This document shows, piece by piece, positions 6,868 to 16,742 of a DNA stretch of 35,262 nucleotides. The position numbers were made by a program, and so were the translations under genes. Each line of letters begins with the position of its first letter. Position 1 is the stretch's first letter. A model generated the notes under the pieces. It saw only the letters and a program-made list of their open reading frames with translations. It searched no databases and had not been told where the DNA came from. The stretch is from Oscillospiraceae bacterium (GTDB taxonomy: Bacteria > Bacillota > Clostridia > Oscillospirales > Oscillospiraceae): contig CACXAQ010000017.1 in NCBI GenBank assembly GCA_902765595.1, forward strand, positions 1 through 35,262. The letters are read 5' to 3'.

Positions 6868-7962
6868 ATGGCAATCAGTGACAGAAAAAAGAAGATCCTG
6901 GCCGCCGTGGTGGACGAATACATCCGCACGGCAGAGCCGGTGGGCAGCAAGGCCATCGCCCAGCGGGGAGAGCTGAAATGCTCCTCCGCCACCATCCGCA
7001 ACGAACTGGCGGAGCTGGTGGCGCTGGGCTATCTGGAGCAGCCCCACACCTCGGCCGGCCGCGTCCCCACGCCCATGGGCTACCGGATGTACGTCAACGA
7101 GCTGATGGAGAGGCAGAAGCTGAGCCTGGAGGAGTCGGAGGAGATGAACCTCCGCCTCAACCAGAAGCTCCAGGAGCTGGACGACACCATCAAGGACGTG
7201 AGCCGCCTGGCTTCCCAGCTGACCGACTATCCCGCCCTGGCCCTGACGGCCCAGAGCTCTGTGACGGTCAAGCGATACGACCTGATCTATGTGGACGCCA
7301 ACAACTTCATCATCGTCCTGATGCTCTCCTCCAACGCGGTCAAGAGCAAGCTGGTGCATCTGCCGGTCTCGGCGGATCAGGAACTGGTGCAGCGGCTCTC
7401 CACCTTGTTCAACGCCAGCTTTACCGGACTTGCCGAGGCGGAGATCACGCCTGTCAAGATCCACGCCGCCGAGCGGGCGGCGGACGACCAGCTGGGCCTC
7501 ACGGCGGTGATCTCCGCCTTCGTGCTGGAGACCCTGGCCGAGGCCAACACCCCCACGGCCTTCCTGTCCGGCGAGAACCGGCTGCTGAACCAGCCGGAGT
7601 TCCGGGACCCGGACAAGGCCCATAAGCTGATGAGCTATCTCTCCGGCGGCGGCACCATCCTGCCCTCCGCTGAGGGGATGCAGCCCAGCGACGAGGTGCG
7701 GGTGCTGATCGGGCCGGAGAACGTGGCCGAGGAGCTGAAGGATTCCAGTGTGGTCATCGCCAGCTATGACGCCGGCGACAATACCCGGGGCCTCATCGGC
7801 GTGGTGGGCCCCACCCGCATGGACTATTCCGCCGTGGCCGCGAAGCTGAGCTTCCTGGCCGCCGGCCTGAGCCGCCGTCTGGGCGGCGGAGAGGCGCCCC
7901 CCGAGGGACTGCACAACAAGCTGATTATCAAGGAGATCGACGACGGACATGAACGAAGATAA
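6868..7962 (+). CDS. hrcA: Heat-inducible transcription repressor HrcA
   Basis: The 364-residue protein has an N-terminal winged helix (residues 1-80; AISDRKKKILAAVVDEYIRT, then SSATIRNELAELVALGYLEQ and PHTSAGRVPT, all hallmark HrcA stretches). A GAF-like dimerisation domain follows, including a C-terminal VGPTRMDYS segment. HrcA binds CIRCE when folded by chaperonin and is lost under heat stress. The start at 6868 has TGAGGA five bases upstream and lies about 100 bases after the promoter. The gene overlaps grpE by 14 bases, implying translational coupling. As first gene after CIRCE it represses its own operon. Confidence 0.97.
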   Translation: MAISDRKKKILAAVVDEYIRTAEPVGSKAIAQRGELKCSSATIRNELAELVALGYLEQPHTSAGRVPTPMGYRMYVNELMERQKLSLEESEEMNLRLNQKLQELDDTIKDVSRLASQLTDYPALALTAQSSVTVKRYDLIYVDANNFIIVLMLSSNAVKSKLVHLPVSADQELVQRLSTLFNASFTGLAEAEITPVKIHAAERAADDQLGLTAVISAFVLETLAEANTPTAFLSGENRLLNQPEFRDPDKAHKLMSYLSGGGTILPSAEGMQPSDEVRVLIGPENVAEELKDSSVVIASYDAGDNTRGLIGVVGPTRMDYSAVAAKLSFLAAGLSRRLGGGEAPPEGLHNKLIIKEIDDGHERR

Positions 7963-8533
7963 AAATGAGACCGAAGAGCTGAAGGAAGAAAACGCTCAAG
8001 AGGTCCCCACGGAAGAAAAAGAGGACAAAAAGCCGGAGAAAAAGGACAAAAAGGCCGGCAGGAAAAAGGAGGACGAGCGCCTGACCGCCCTGGAGGCGGA
8101 GAAGGAAGCCCTGGAAAAGGACAAAGCCGCTCTCAACGACAAGTACCTGCGCATCTGCGCCGAGTACGACAACTTCCGCCGCCGCAGCCAGAAGGAAAAA
8201 GACAATCTCTACGGCGACATCAAGGCCGACACCGTGCAGAAGTTCCTGCCGGTCTACGACAACCTGGAGCGGGCCCTGAAGCAGGGCACCGAGGACGAGG
8301 CCTACCGCAAGGGCGTGGAGATGATCATGACCCAGTTCTGCGCCACCCTGGAGAAGCTGGGTGTGAAGAAGATCGAGAGCCTGGGCAAGACCTTTGACCC
8401 CGCCTTTCACAACGCGGTGATGCATGTGGACGACGAGGAGCAGGGCGAGAACGTGATCGTGGAGGTCTTCCAGGAGGGCTTTACCATAGGCGAAAAGGTG
8501 ATTCGCTTCGCCATGGTCAAGGTGGCCAACTGA
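7949..8533 (+). CDS. grpE: Nucleotide exchange factor GrpE
   Basis: The 194-residue protein starts with a highly charged Lys/Glu-rich region (residues 1-45). A long coiled coil follows (about 46-100, with LRICAEYDNFRRRSQKEK, the GrpE dimer signature). A C-terminal beta domain has the family pattern FDPAFHNAVMHVDDEEQGEN...GFTIGEKVIRFAMVKVAN. GrpE releases ADP from DnaK. The ATG lies inside the end of hrcA and is followed by an 83-base gap to dnaK. Confidence 0.96.
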   Translation: MNEDKNETEELKEENAQEVPTEEKEDKKPEKKDKKAGRKKEDERLTALEAEKEALEKDKAALNDKYLRICAEYDNFRRRSQKEKDNLYGDIKADTVQKFLPVYDNLERALKQGTEDEAYRKGVEMIMTQFCATLEKLGVKKIESLGKTFDPAFHNAVMHVDDEEQGENVIVEVFQEGFTIGEKVIRFAMVKVAN

Positions 8534-8616
8534 AACAAAAGCACGCGTGAACCGGCTTCGGCCGTTTCCATATAAATATTGTAAAAAATTACTGCGAATA
8601 TAGGAGGAATAAAATC

Positions 8617-10485
<1,869 letters not shown>

Positions 10486-10524
10486 TCCTCTCTTTTCTCT
10501 TTCCTGAACCCCGCATACCCCTTT

Positions 10525-10559
10525 GCCATTGAGCTGAGCTGCCCGCTCAGCTCAATGGC
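10525..10559. repeat. Perfect 15-bp hairpin downstream of dnaK
   Basis: The arms at 10525-10539 and 10545-10559 are fully complementary around a five-base loop. Neither strand has a following T-run, so it is not a standard terminator. It may protect the dnaK 3' end or attenuate dnaJ. It abuts the repeat element at 10565-10768, with which it may form one cluster. Confidence 0.7.
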
Positions 10560-10564
10560 GCGTC

Positions 10565-10768
10565 ATAATGATTATATGATGGCGAAAAGCCAAAGGCCTT
10601 TTCGCCGCGTCGCTTTGCGGCGCAGCAAAACAGCGCGGCTGTTTTGCCATATATTCATTGCAATGAGCATCGGGCGAATGATTCAAAGAACCATTCGCTG
10701 CCAAACCTGTAGTTTGGCAGCGAAATCAATCGATGATACGATTGATTTCGCTTTCCGATAATCATTAT
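10565..10768 (+). repeat. Multi-hairpin intergenic repeat, copy A
   Basis: This 204-bp non-coding block fills the dnaK-dnaJ gap. It is bounded by perfect 11-bp terminal inverted repeats (ATAATGATTAT at 10565-10575 and ATAATCATTAT at 10758-10768). Inside are six consecutive hairpins at about 10581-10606, 10607-10623, 10625-10647, 10674-10698, 10697-10721 and 10720-10751, the last with a 13-bp perfect stem. The same hairpins recur in the same order, in inverted orientation, at 30318-30498. Copy A additionally has a TCATTGCAATGA palindrome near 10655. Confidence 0.85.
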
Positions 10769-10790
10769 CCGACAGAATTGGAGAAACCAC

Positions 10791-11951
10791 ATGGCAGAAA
10801 AACGAGATTACTATGAGGTCCTGGGCGTGGCGAAGGACGCCTCGGCCGAGGACATAAAGAAGGCATATCGCAAGGTCACCAAGGCTAACCACCCGGATCT
10901 GCACCCCGGCGACAAGGAGTGCGAGGAGCGCTTCAAGGAGGCAAACGAAGCCTACGAGGTGCTGTCCGACGAGGAGAAGCGCAAGAAGTATGACCAGTTC
11001 GGCCACGCGGCCTTTGACCCCAACGCGGGCTACGGCGCCGGCGGCGCCGGCGGCTTCGGCGACTTCGGCGGCGGCTTCGGGGATCTGGGCGACCTGTTCG
11101 GCGACCTGTTCAGCGGCTTCGGCGGCTTTGGCGGCTTCGGCGGCGGCACCCGGTCCAATCCCAACGCCCCCCGTCGGGGCGACAATGTGCGCGCCCAGGT
11201 GAACATCAGCTTCGAGGAGGCGGCCTTTGGCTGCGAGAAGGAGATCACCACCGCCCGCATCGAGCAGTGCCCCGACTGCAAGGGCAGCGGCTGCGCCCCC
11301 GGCACCACCGCCGAGGTCTGCCCCGACTGCAAGGGCACCGGCTCCGTCCGCACCACCCAGCGCACCCCCTTCGGCATGGCCCAGTCCATGGGCCCCTGCC
11401 AGAAGTGCCGCGGCACCGGCAAGATCATTCACCAGCCCTGCAAGACCTGCCGCGGGCTTGGCAGCATCCGCCGCCAGCACAAGATGACCGTGAAGATCCC
11501 CGCCGGCATCGACGACGGGCAGAGCATCTCCCGGGCGGGCTACGGCAACGCCGGCGTCAACGGCGGCCCCGCCGGAGACCTGCTGATCTCCGTCATCGTC
11601 CGGCCCCACGCCATTTTTGAGCGGGAGGGCGCCAATGTGTACATGGAGCAGGAGATCAGCTTCACCCAGGCCACCCTGGGCGCGGAGCTGGAGCTGCCCA
11701 CTCTGGACGGCAAGGTGAAATACACCATCCCCGAGGGCACCCAGCCCGGCACCACCTTCCGCCTGCGGGGCAAGGGCATCCCCTATCTGCGCAGCCCCTC
11801 CACCCGGGGCGATCAGTTCGTCACCGTGCGGGTGGGCGTGCCCCGGAACCTGAACAGCAATCAGAAGGAGCTGCTGCGCCAGTATGCCGCCGCCATGGGC
11901 GAGGGCGATACCGGCAAGTCCGGCGGCCTCTTCGGCAAAAAGAAAAAATAA
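10791..11951 (+). CDS. dnaJ: Co-chaperone DnaJ (Hsp40)
   Basis: The 386-residue type I J-protein has a J domain (residues 1-70, with the catalytic H-P-D in [10 protein letters not shown]). A Gly/Phe-rich linker spans about 78-120. The zinc domain has four CxxCxGxG-type repeats ([32 protein letters not shown]). Two beta-rich C-terminal substrate domains follow. It stimulates the DnaK ATPase and delivers clients. GGAG lies upstream of the ATG. It is separated from dnaK by 305 bases filled with hairpins, unlike the compact hrcA-grpE spacing, which may lower its expression relative to dnaK. Confidence 0.97.
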   Translation: MAEKRDYYEVLGVAKDASAEDIKKAYRKVTKANHPDLHPGDKECEERFKEANEAYEVLSDEEKRKKYDQFGHAAFDPNAGYGAGGAGGFGDFGGGFGDLGDLFGDLFSGFGGFGGFGGGTRSNPNAPRRGDNVRAQVNISFEEAAFGCEKEITTARIEQCPDCKGSGCAPGTTAEVCPDCKGTGSVRTTQRTPFGMAQSMGPCQKCRGTGKIIHQPCKTCRGLGSIRRQHKMTVKIPAGIDDGQSISRAGYGNAGVNGGPAGDLLISVIVRPHAIFEREGANVYMEQEISFTQATLGAELELPTLDGKVKYTIPEGTQPGTTFRLRGKGIPYLRSPSTRGDQFVTVRVGVPRNLNSNQKELLRQYAAAMGEGDTGKSGGLFGKKKK

Positions 11952-11975
11952 CACCGTCCTTTTCGGATCAGGAAT

Positions 11976-12027
11976 ACGGATTGCCGCGCCAGTGCAGGAT
12001 GTCACTGGTGTGGCGATCCGTTTTTTT
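11976..12027 (+). terminator. Intrinsic terminator of the heat-shock operon
   Basis: A long interrupted stem (ACGGAT...ATCCGT outer, CCAGTG...CACTGG inner) is followed by seven T residues. It lies 24 bases after the dnaJ stop codon. Confidence 0.92.
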
Positions 12028-12064
12028 GCGTTTCTTTTTTTCTTCACAAAATTAGTTAAATTTC

Positions 12065-12093
12065 TTGTAATTTCTCCGGGCATCAGGTACAAT
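12065..12093 (+). promoter_or_regulatory. Promoter of the acyltransferase-like/acyl-CoA ligase operon
   Basis: TTGTAA (12065-12070) and TACAAT (12088-12093) are 17 bases apart, about 40 bases before the start at 12135. It follows the heat-shock operon terminator directly. Confidence 0.7.
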
Positions 12094-12134
12094 ACGACTT
12101 TGGAAGACTCCAAAACGCAACAGGAGGGATCCCC

Positions 12135-13025
12135 ATGGAGGAAAAGAGAAAAAGACGCCTGGGTGACCGGCGGGACGCCCGGTGGGTCCGGGACGTGTCC
12201 GGCCTGACCACCGTGATGATGCACATCATGCCCCAGCGCACCGACGCGGAGGTCTATCTCAACGACAAGATCGACGTGACGGAGCTGCTCAAATATCTGG
12301 AGAAGAAAAACGCCCAGCACCCGGATTACAAGACCACGGTGTTCCACTGCTTTATCGTGGCCATCGCCCGCATGATCCGGGAGCGGCCCAAGATGAACCG
12401 CTTTATTCAGGGCCGCCGCATGTACGAGCGCAATGACATCAGCCTGAGCTTCGTGGCCAAGCGCCGCTTCACCGACCACGCCGAGGAGGCGCTGATGTTC
12501 TTCAACCCCACGGATGAGGACAACCTGGACAGCCTCAGCTACCGCATCGCCGGCCAGGTGAAGGAGACCAAGAAGAGCGAGCATTCCACCGGCGGCATCG
12601 ACGCCACCGTGGACGCCTTTGCCAAGATCCCCCGGCTGCTGCTGATGCTGGCCATCCGCATCATCCGCTACCTGGACTTCTGGGGCGTGAATCCCAAGGC
12701 TCTCACCGACGGGGACACCAACTACTCCACGGTGCTGCTCTCCAACCTGGGCAGCATCAAGGGCCCGGCGGTGTACCACCACCTGAACAACTACGGCACC
12801 AACAGCATCATGGTCACCATCGGCACCATCCACAAAGAGGATCTGGTCATGGAGGACGGCTCCCGGCAGGTCCGGGACGTGGTGGAGATCGGCGCGACCC
12901 TGGACGAGCGCATTGCCGACGGCTTCTACTTTGTCCGGAGCCTGAAGCTGGTGAAACACATCTTTGCCCACCCCGAGCTTCTGGATCAGCCTATCGGCCA
13001 GCCCAGCGGCTTTGACTTTCAGTGA
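12135..13025 (+). CDS. E2/CAT-fold acyltransferase-like protein lacking the catalytic histidine
   Basis: The 296-residue protein resembles the catalytic domain of 2-oxoacid dehydrogenase E2 and chloramphenicol acetyltransferase. It has N-terminal strand/helix segments (YLNDKIDVTELLKYLEKKN, TVFHCFIVAIARMIRERPKM), a central LSNLGSIKGPAVYHHL and GTNSIMVTIGTI stretch (compare the SNLG and G-x-G segments of E2 cores), and a C-terminal motif. No lipoyl or subunit-binding domain is present. At the usual HxxxDG position the sequence is ERIADG (about residues 258-263), so the general-base His is Glu and the fold may be non-catalytic or use another base. AGGAGGG precedes the ATG. The acyl-CoA ligase follows after 35 bases, suggesting shared acyl chemistry. 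Confidence 0.75.
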   Translation: MEEKRKRRLGDRRDARWVRDVSGLTTVMMHIMPQRTDAEVYLNDKIDVTELLKYLEKKNAQHPDYKTTVFHCFIVAIARMIRERPKMNRFIQGRRMYERNDISLSFVAKRRFTDHAEEALMFFNPTDEDNLDSLSYRIAGQVKETKKSEHSTGGIDATVDAFAKIPRLLLMLAIRIIRYLDFWGVNPKALTDGDTNYSTVLLSNLGSIKGPAVYHHLNNYGTNSIMVTIGTIHKEDLVMEDGSRQVRDVVEIGATLDERIADGFYFVRSLKLVKHIFAHPELLDQPIGQPSGFDFQ

Positions 13026-13060
13026 GTCCCACTATTACATAGAAGACGAGGAAGTACGAC

Positions 13061-14827
13061 ATGGAAAAGATTACTGCCAAGACCCCGTGGGAGCCGTGGA
13101 TGGGCCAGGTGCCCATGCACCTGGATTATTTTCAGGGCTCCATGTTTGAGGCCGTGGAGAACATGGCCAAAAAGTACCCGCAGAACATCGCCTTTACCTT
13201 TATGGGCCGCTCGGTCCTGTATCCCGACATGATCCGGGAGACGGAGCGCTGCGCCAAGGCCCTGAAGGCCCTTGGCATCCAGGAGGGGGACAAGGTCACC
13301 ATCGCCATGCCCAACTGCCCCCAGGCCATCTATCTGTTCTACGGCGTCAACCGCATCGGCGCCATCGCCAACATGATCCACCCCCTCTCCGCCGAGAAGG
13401 AGATCGAGTTCTACCTGAACGTGTCCGAGAGCAAGACGGCCATCACCCTGAACCAGTTCTATCAGAAGTTCGCCAACATCCTGCCCAACACCGGCGTGGA
13501 GCACCTGGTCATCGCGAACATTGCCGACGCCCTCTCTCCCGTGATGAAAGTGGGCTTCGCCCTCAAGAACGTGATCGACCCCATCTCCAAGGCCTTGAAA
13601 AAGCACACCAGGCCCCAGTTCCTGCCCAGAATCCCGAAAAACGCCCCCAAGGTGGTGCTGTGGAAGGACTTTCTGGCGGGGGCGGAGACCCTGCGGGGCG
13701 AGTACGCGGTCAAGCGCACGGGCGAAGACCCGGCGGTCATCCTCTATTCCGGCGGCACCACCGGCACCACCAAGGGCATCGTCCTCACCAACCTGAACTT
13801 CAACGCCCTGGGCCAGCAGGTCATCGCCGCCAACCCCATCTTTACCCCCGGCGACAAGATGCTGGCCGCCATGCCGCTGTTTCACGGTTTCGGCCTGGGC
13901 GTGTGCGTCCACACCATGCTCTCCCAGGGCGGCCGCTGCATCCTGATCCCCCAGTTCACCGCCAAGACCTACGCTAAGGATCTGATCAAGCACCGCTGCA
14001 ACTTCATCGCCGGCGTCCCCACGCTGTATGAGGCTCTGCTGCGGCTGGACACCATGGAGGGCGCGGATCTGAGCTGCCTGAAGGGCGTGTTCTCCGGCGG
14101 CGACAGCCTCTCCATCGAGCTGAAGAAGAAGTTCGACAAATTCCTGGCCGAGCACGGCGCCACGATCCAGGTGCGGGAGGGCTACGGCACCACCGAGACC
14201 GTCACCGCCTGCTGCCTGACCCCGCTGACCAAGGCCAAGGAGGGCAGCATCGGCATCCCCTTCTCCGACGTGTACATCAAGATCGTGGAGCCCGGCACCG
14301 ACCGGGAGCTGCCCTACGGTCAGGAGGGCGAGATCCTGCTGGCCGGCCCCACGGTGATGAAGGAATACATGAAGCATCCCGAGGAGACGGCCCAGACCCT
14401 GCGCCGTCACGCCGACGGGCTTACCTGGGTCTACACCGGAGACCTGGGCGTCATGGACGAGGAGGGCTTCATCTTCTTCAAGGGCCGGGCCAAGCGCATG
14501 ATCATCTCCTCGGGCTACAACGTCTATCCCGCCCAGATCGAGAACATCCTGGACGCCCACGAAAAGGTGCAGATGAGCTGCGTCATCGGCGTGCCCGACT
14601 CCTACAAGATGCAGAAGGTCAAGGCCTTCGTGAAGCTGGCCGCCGGGGTCCCCGCCAACGAGGAGACCAAACAGGAGCTGCTGGACTACTGCCGCAAACA
14701 CATCGCCAGGTACGCCATGCCCTATGACATCGAGTTCAAGGAGGACATGCCCAAGACCCTGGTTGGCAAGGTGGCCTACCGGGTGCTGGAGGAAGAGGAG
14801 CTGAAGAAGCTCCGGGCCGCCAGCTGA
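13061..14827 (+). CDS. AMP-forming acyl-CoA synthetase (long-chain fatty acid-CoA ligase-like)
   Basis: The 588-residue adenylate-forming enzyme has the P-loop-like motif ILYSGGTTGTTKGIVLT (about residues 227-243) and GYGTTETV. The C-terminal hinge/core reads YTGDLGVMDEEGFIFFKGRA and then KRMIISSGYNVYPAQIE. A terminal PKTLVGKVAYR carries the catalytic Lys in GK. These enzymes activate a carboxylic acid with ATP and transfer it to CoA. The long-chain assignment comes from overall pattern; the true acid is unknown. It is cotranscribed with the preceding E2/CAT-fold protein. There is no signal or membrane segment. The ribosome site is GAGGA about 8 bases before the ATG. Confidence 0.88.
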   Translation: MEKITAKTPWEPWMGQVPMHLDYFQGSMFEAVENMAKKYPQNIAFTFMGRSVLYPDMIRETERCAKALKALGIQEGDKVTIAMPNCPQAIYLFYGVNRIGAIANMIHPLSAEKEIEFYLNVSESKTAITLNQFYQKFANILPNTGVEHLVIANIADALSPVMKVGFALKNVIDPISKALKKHTRPQFLPRIPKNAPKVVLWKDFLAGAETLRGEYAVKRTGEDPAVILYSGGTTGTTKGIVLTNLNFNALGQQVIAANPIFTPGDKMLAAMPLFHGFGLGVCVHTMLSQGGRCILIPQFTAKTYAKDLIKHRCNFIAGVPTLYEALLRLDTMEGADLSCLKGVFSGGDSLSIELKKKFDKFLAEHGATIQVREGYGTTETVTACCLTPLTKAKEGSIGIPFSDVYIKIVEPGTDRELPYGQEGEILLAGPTVMKEYMKHPEETAQTLRRHADGLTWVYTGDLGVMDEEGFIFFKGRAKRMIISSGYNVYPAQIENILDAHEKVQMSCVIGVPDSYKMQKVKAFVKLAAGVPANEETKQELLDYCRKHIARYAMPYDIEFKEDMPKTLVGKVAYRVLEEEELKKLRAAS

Positions 14828-14847
14828 GCACACAGGAAAAAGAATAA

Positions 14848-14894
14848 CAAAGCTGCCCCGTCTGCTGTTTTGAACAGCAGACGGGGCAGCTTTG
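14848..14894. terminator. Long convergent hairpin terminator
   Basis: A 22-bp perfect stem (14848-14869 with 14873-14894) lies between the stops of the ligase and the GtrA-like gene. The minus-strand side is followed by a T-containing run (TTATTCTTTTT). The plus side has only a weak T-run. Confidence 0.8.
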
Positions 14895-14907
14895 CTTCAG
14901 GAAAAGT

Positions 14908-15348
14908 TTATTCCTGTTTCTTCTTCCGGAAGACCAGGAGCTTGGAGATGATATAGTTGCCCACCACCACGAACACGGCGGAAACCACCGTGGCGATATA
15001 GGTGCTGATCCCCAGCACGTTCACCAGCAGCAGGTTCAGCAGCCAGCCCAGCAGCATGGTCAGCAGCCGTGAGCCCACGAAGCTGCCCGCCTCGGCCAGA
15101 ATGTTGGGGTTCTTGCTTTGAAACACCCACTTGCGGTTGGTGGGGTAGGCGAAGGCGATCCCGGCGGCGTTTTCCACCACGGAGAGGATGGTGTTCTGCG
15201 CTACCGTGGGTGCAGACGTGCCGCCGTAAAAGGCAAAGTTCCAGAGAAACTTGGCCGCCCAGGACACCAGGGTGGTGAGCCCGCCCACGATCAGATACAC
15301 CAGGATCTCCCGGTGCTTTTTGCAGAAGTCCCGGAGCTTTTCGATCAT
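14908..15348 (-). CDS. GtrA-like membrane protein (polyprenyl-linked sugar flippase family)
   Basis: The 146-residue protein has four predicted membrane helices. The first is YLIVGGLTTLVSWAAKFLWN, a family hallmark; the others lie near residues 50-70, 88-112 and 118-138. Conserved features include the YPTNRKWVF-type loop and a basic C-terminus (FRKKKQE). GtrA-like proteins are thought to flip undecaprenyl-phosphate-linked sugars. The ATG overlaps the stop of the glycosyltransferase gene by four bases (ATGA), and GGAGGAGG in the coding end of that gene is its ribosome site, so the two are translationally coupled. It is last in the operon. Confidence 0.9.
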   Translation of the reverse strand: MIEKLRDFCKKHREILVYLIVGGLTTLVSWAAKFLWNFAFYGGTSAPTVAQNTILSVVENAAGIAFAYPTNRKWVFQSKNPNILAEAGSFVGSRLLTMLLGWLLNLLLVNVLGISTYIATVVSAVFVVVGNYIISKLLVFRKKKQE

Positions 15349-16271
15349 GCTTCCTCCTCCCCGCCGCAGGTGCGGGAGATGATGTACCGGGGCCGGCCCT
15401 TCAGCTCCTCATAGATCCGGGCGATGTAAAAGCCGATGATGCCCAGGGAGATCATGATGAGGCTGCCGGTAAAGAGCAGCAGCAGGATCACCGTGGTAAA
15501 GCCCCCGAGGGCTACGCCGGCGAGCTTCTGCGCCAGGGCCACCACGCCGAAGACCACCGCGGTGACGAGCATGAGAATGCCCAGGACGGTGACGATCTGC
15601 AGCGGGGCGGAGGAGAAGGAGCCGATGTTGTTGATGGCGTAGCGGATCAGGGCGCGGGTGGACCACTTGCTCTCTCCGGCGGGGCGTTCCTGCACCCGAT
15701 AGCGGACAGCGCAGCGTTTGAAGCCCACCCAGAAGCTGAGAGCCCGGAAAAAGACCTTGCGCTCCGGCATCCGGTTGATGGCGTCCACCACCTTCCGGTC
15801 CAGGAGCTTGAAGTCGGAGGAGTCGGCCATGTCCATGCCGGTGGCCCGGCTGATGAGCCCGTAAAAGGACCTGGCGGCAAAGCGGTGGAGCCCGGTCTCT
15901 TCGCCCCGGTCCTCCTTGATGCCTTCCACTACCTCGTAGCCCTCCTCCCAGAGCTTGAACATCTCCGGGATCTTTTCCGGCGGGTGCTGCAGGTCGCAGT
16001 CCATGATCACGCAGCAGTCGCCCCGCGCCCGCTCCAGCCCGGCGAACATGGCGGCCTCCTTGCCGAAGTTGCGGCTGAAGTGCAGGCCGGCGACGCGCCT
16101 GTCCTGCCGGCTTGCCGCCTCGATCTCGGCCCAGGTCTTATCCCGGGAGCCGTCGTCCACGAACAGCAGCTCATGGTCGATCCCGGCGCCGTCCAGCACC
16201 CGGGTAAGGGCCTGCACAGTCAGAGGGATCATGGCCTCTTCATTATATGCGGGAATGATCACGGAGAGCAT
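15345..16271 (-). CDS. GT2 glycosyltransferase, GtrB/DPM1-like (polyprenyl-phosphate sugar transferase)
   Basis: The 308-residue protein opens MLSVIIPAYNEEAMIPLTVQ. It has the nucleotide-binding VDDGSRD, the metal-binding D-C-D in IMDCDLQHPPEKIPEM, and the NFGKEAAMFAGLERARGD segment typical of dolichol-phosphate mannosyltransferase and GtrB-type enzymes. Two C-terminal membrane helices follow (about residues 231-253 and 264-288). It is expected to transfer a sugar from a nucleotide donor to undecaprenyl phosphate at the inner face of the membrane, for flipping by the coupled GtrA-like protein and use in cell-surface glycosylation. No third glycosyltransferase that would complete a Gtr system is adjacent. 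Confidence 0.92.
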   Translation of the reverse strand: MLSVIIPAYNEEAMIPLTVQALTRVLDGAGIDHELLFVDDGSRDKTWAEIEAASRQDRRVAGLHFSRNFGKEAAMFAGLERARGDCCVIMDCDLQHPPEKIPEMFKLWEEGYEVVEGIKEDRGEETGLHRFAARSFYGLISRATGMDMADSSDFKLLDRKVVDAINRMPERKVFFRALSFWVGFKRCAVRYRVQERPAGESKWSTRALIRYAINNIGSFSSAPLQIVTVLGILMLVTAVVFGVVALAQKLAGVALGGFTTVILLLLFTGSLIMISLGIIGFYIARIYEELKGRPRYIISRTCGGEEEA

Positions 16272-16307
16272 GTCCTGACCTCTCTTTCTCTCGGCTTGCG
16301 CGGGAGC

Positions 16308-16727
16308 TTACTGTTCTCCGCCCTTGCCCTCGTTTTCCGTGGCGTCCACCACGGCGTCAAAATCGTCGATCTCTTCGGAGATCTCCACTTCGATGTCCTT
16401 TTCTGTGCTGAGCGCGTCCTTCAGCTCCCGCACCTCCTGATCCTTGGCCTTCACGTCGTTCATCAGGGCCTCTGCCTGGGCGAAGAGCGGGACGAAAACG
16501 CCCTCGGGCTTCTCCCGGTTCTGCTCAAAATAGAGCTTGCCGATCTCGGTGTAGACCTTCTTGAGCTCGTCGGCCTGGCTGTTCATGGAGAGGGTGAGCC
16601 GGGCGATGCGGCTGTAGGCCTTGGCCCGATCCGCGCCCTGCTGATAGACTTCCTTCACGCCGCTGCTTTCCACGGCGTCCCTGGCCTTGTTGACCAGCGC
16701 TCCCAGAAATTCCATATAATCTGCCAT
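16308..16727 (-). CDS. Uncharacterised coiled-coil protein
   Basis: The 139-residue soluble protein begins MADYMEFLGALVNKARDAVE. It is largely helical, with heptad-like stretches (about residues 40-65 and 85-110) and an acidic C-terminus (EVEISEEIDDFDAVVDATEN). No catalytic motif or membrane segment is seen. AGGAGGG six bases before the ATG overlaps the end of lgt, so it is part of the same transcript. I do not recognise the family. Confidence 0.75.
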   Translation of the reverse strand: MADYMEFLGALVNKARDAVESSGVKEVYQQGADRAKAYSRIARLTLSMNSQADELKKVYTEIGKLYFEQNREKPEGVFVPLFAQAEALMNDVKAKDQEVRELKDALSTEKDIEVEISEEIDDFDAVVDATENEGKGGEQ

Positions 16728-16742
16728 AATGTTCCCTCCTGT

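Noticed and set aside
6157-7950. 597-codon reading of the MarR gene extending back over hrcA
   Set aside because: Only the last 146 codons resemble a protein family. The ATG at 6597 has a proper ribosome site and promoter, and the upstream part is antisense to hrcA.
10525-10559. Standard dnaK terminator
   Set aside because: The stem is excellent but neither strand has a T-run, so only a hairpin is claimed.
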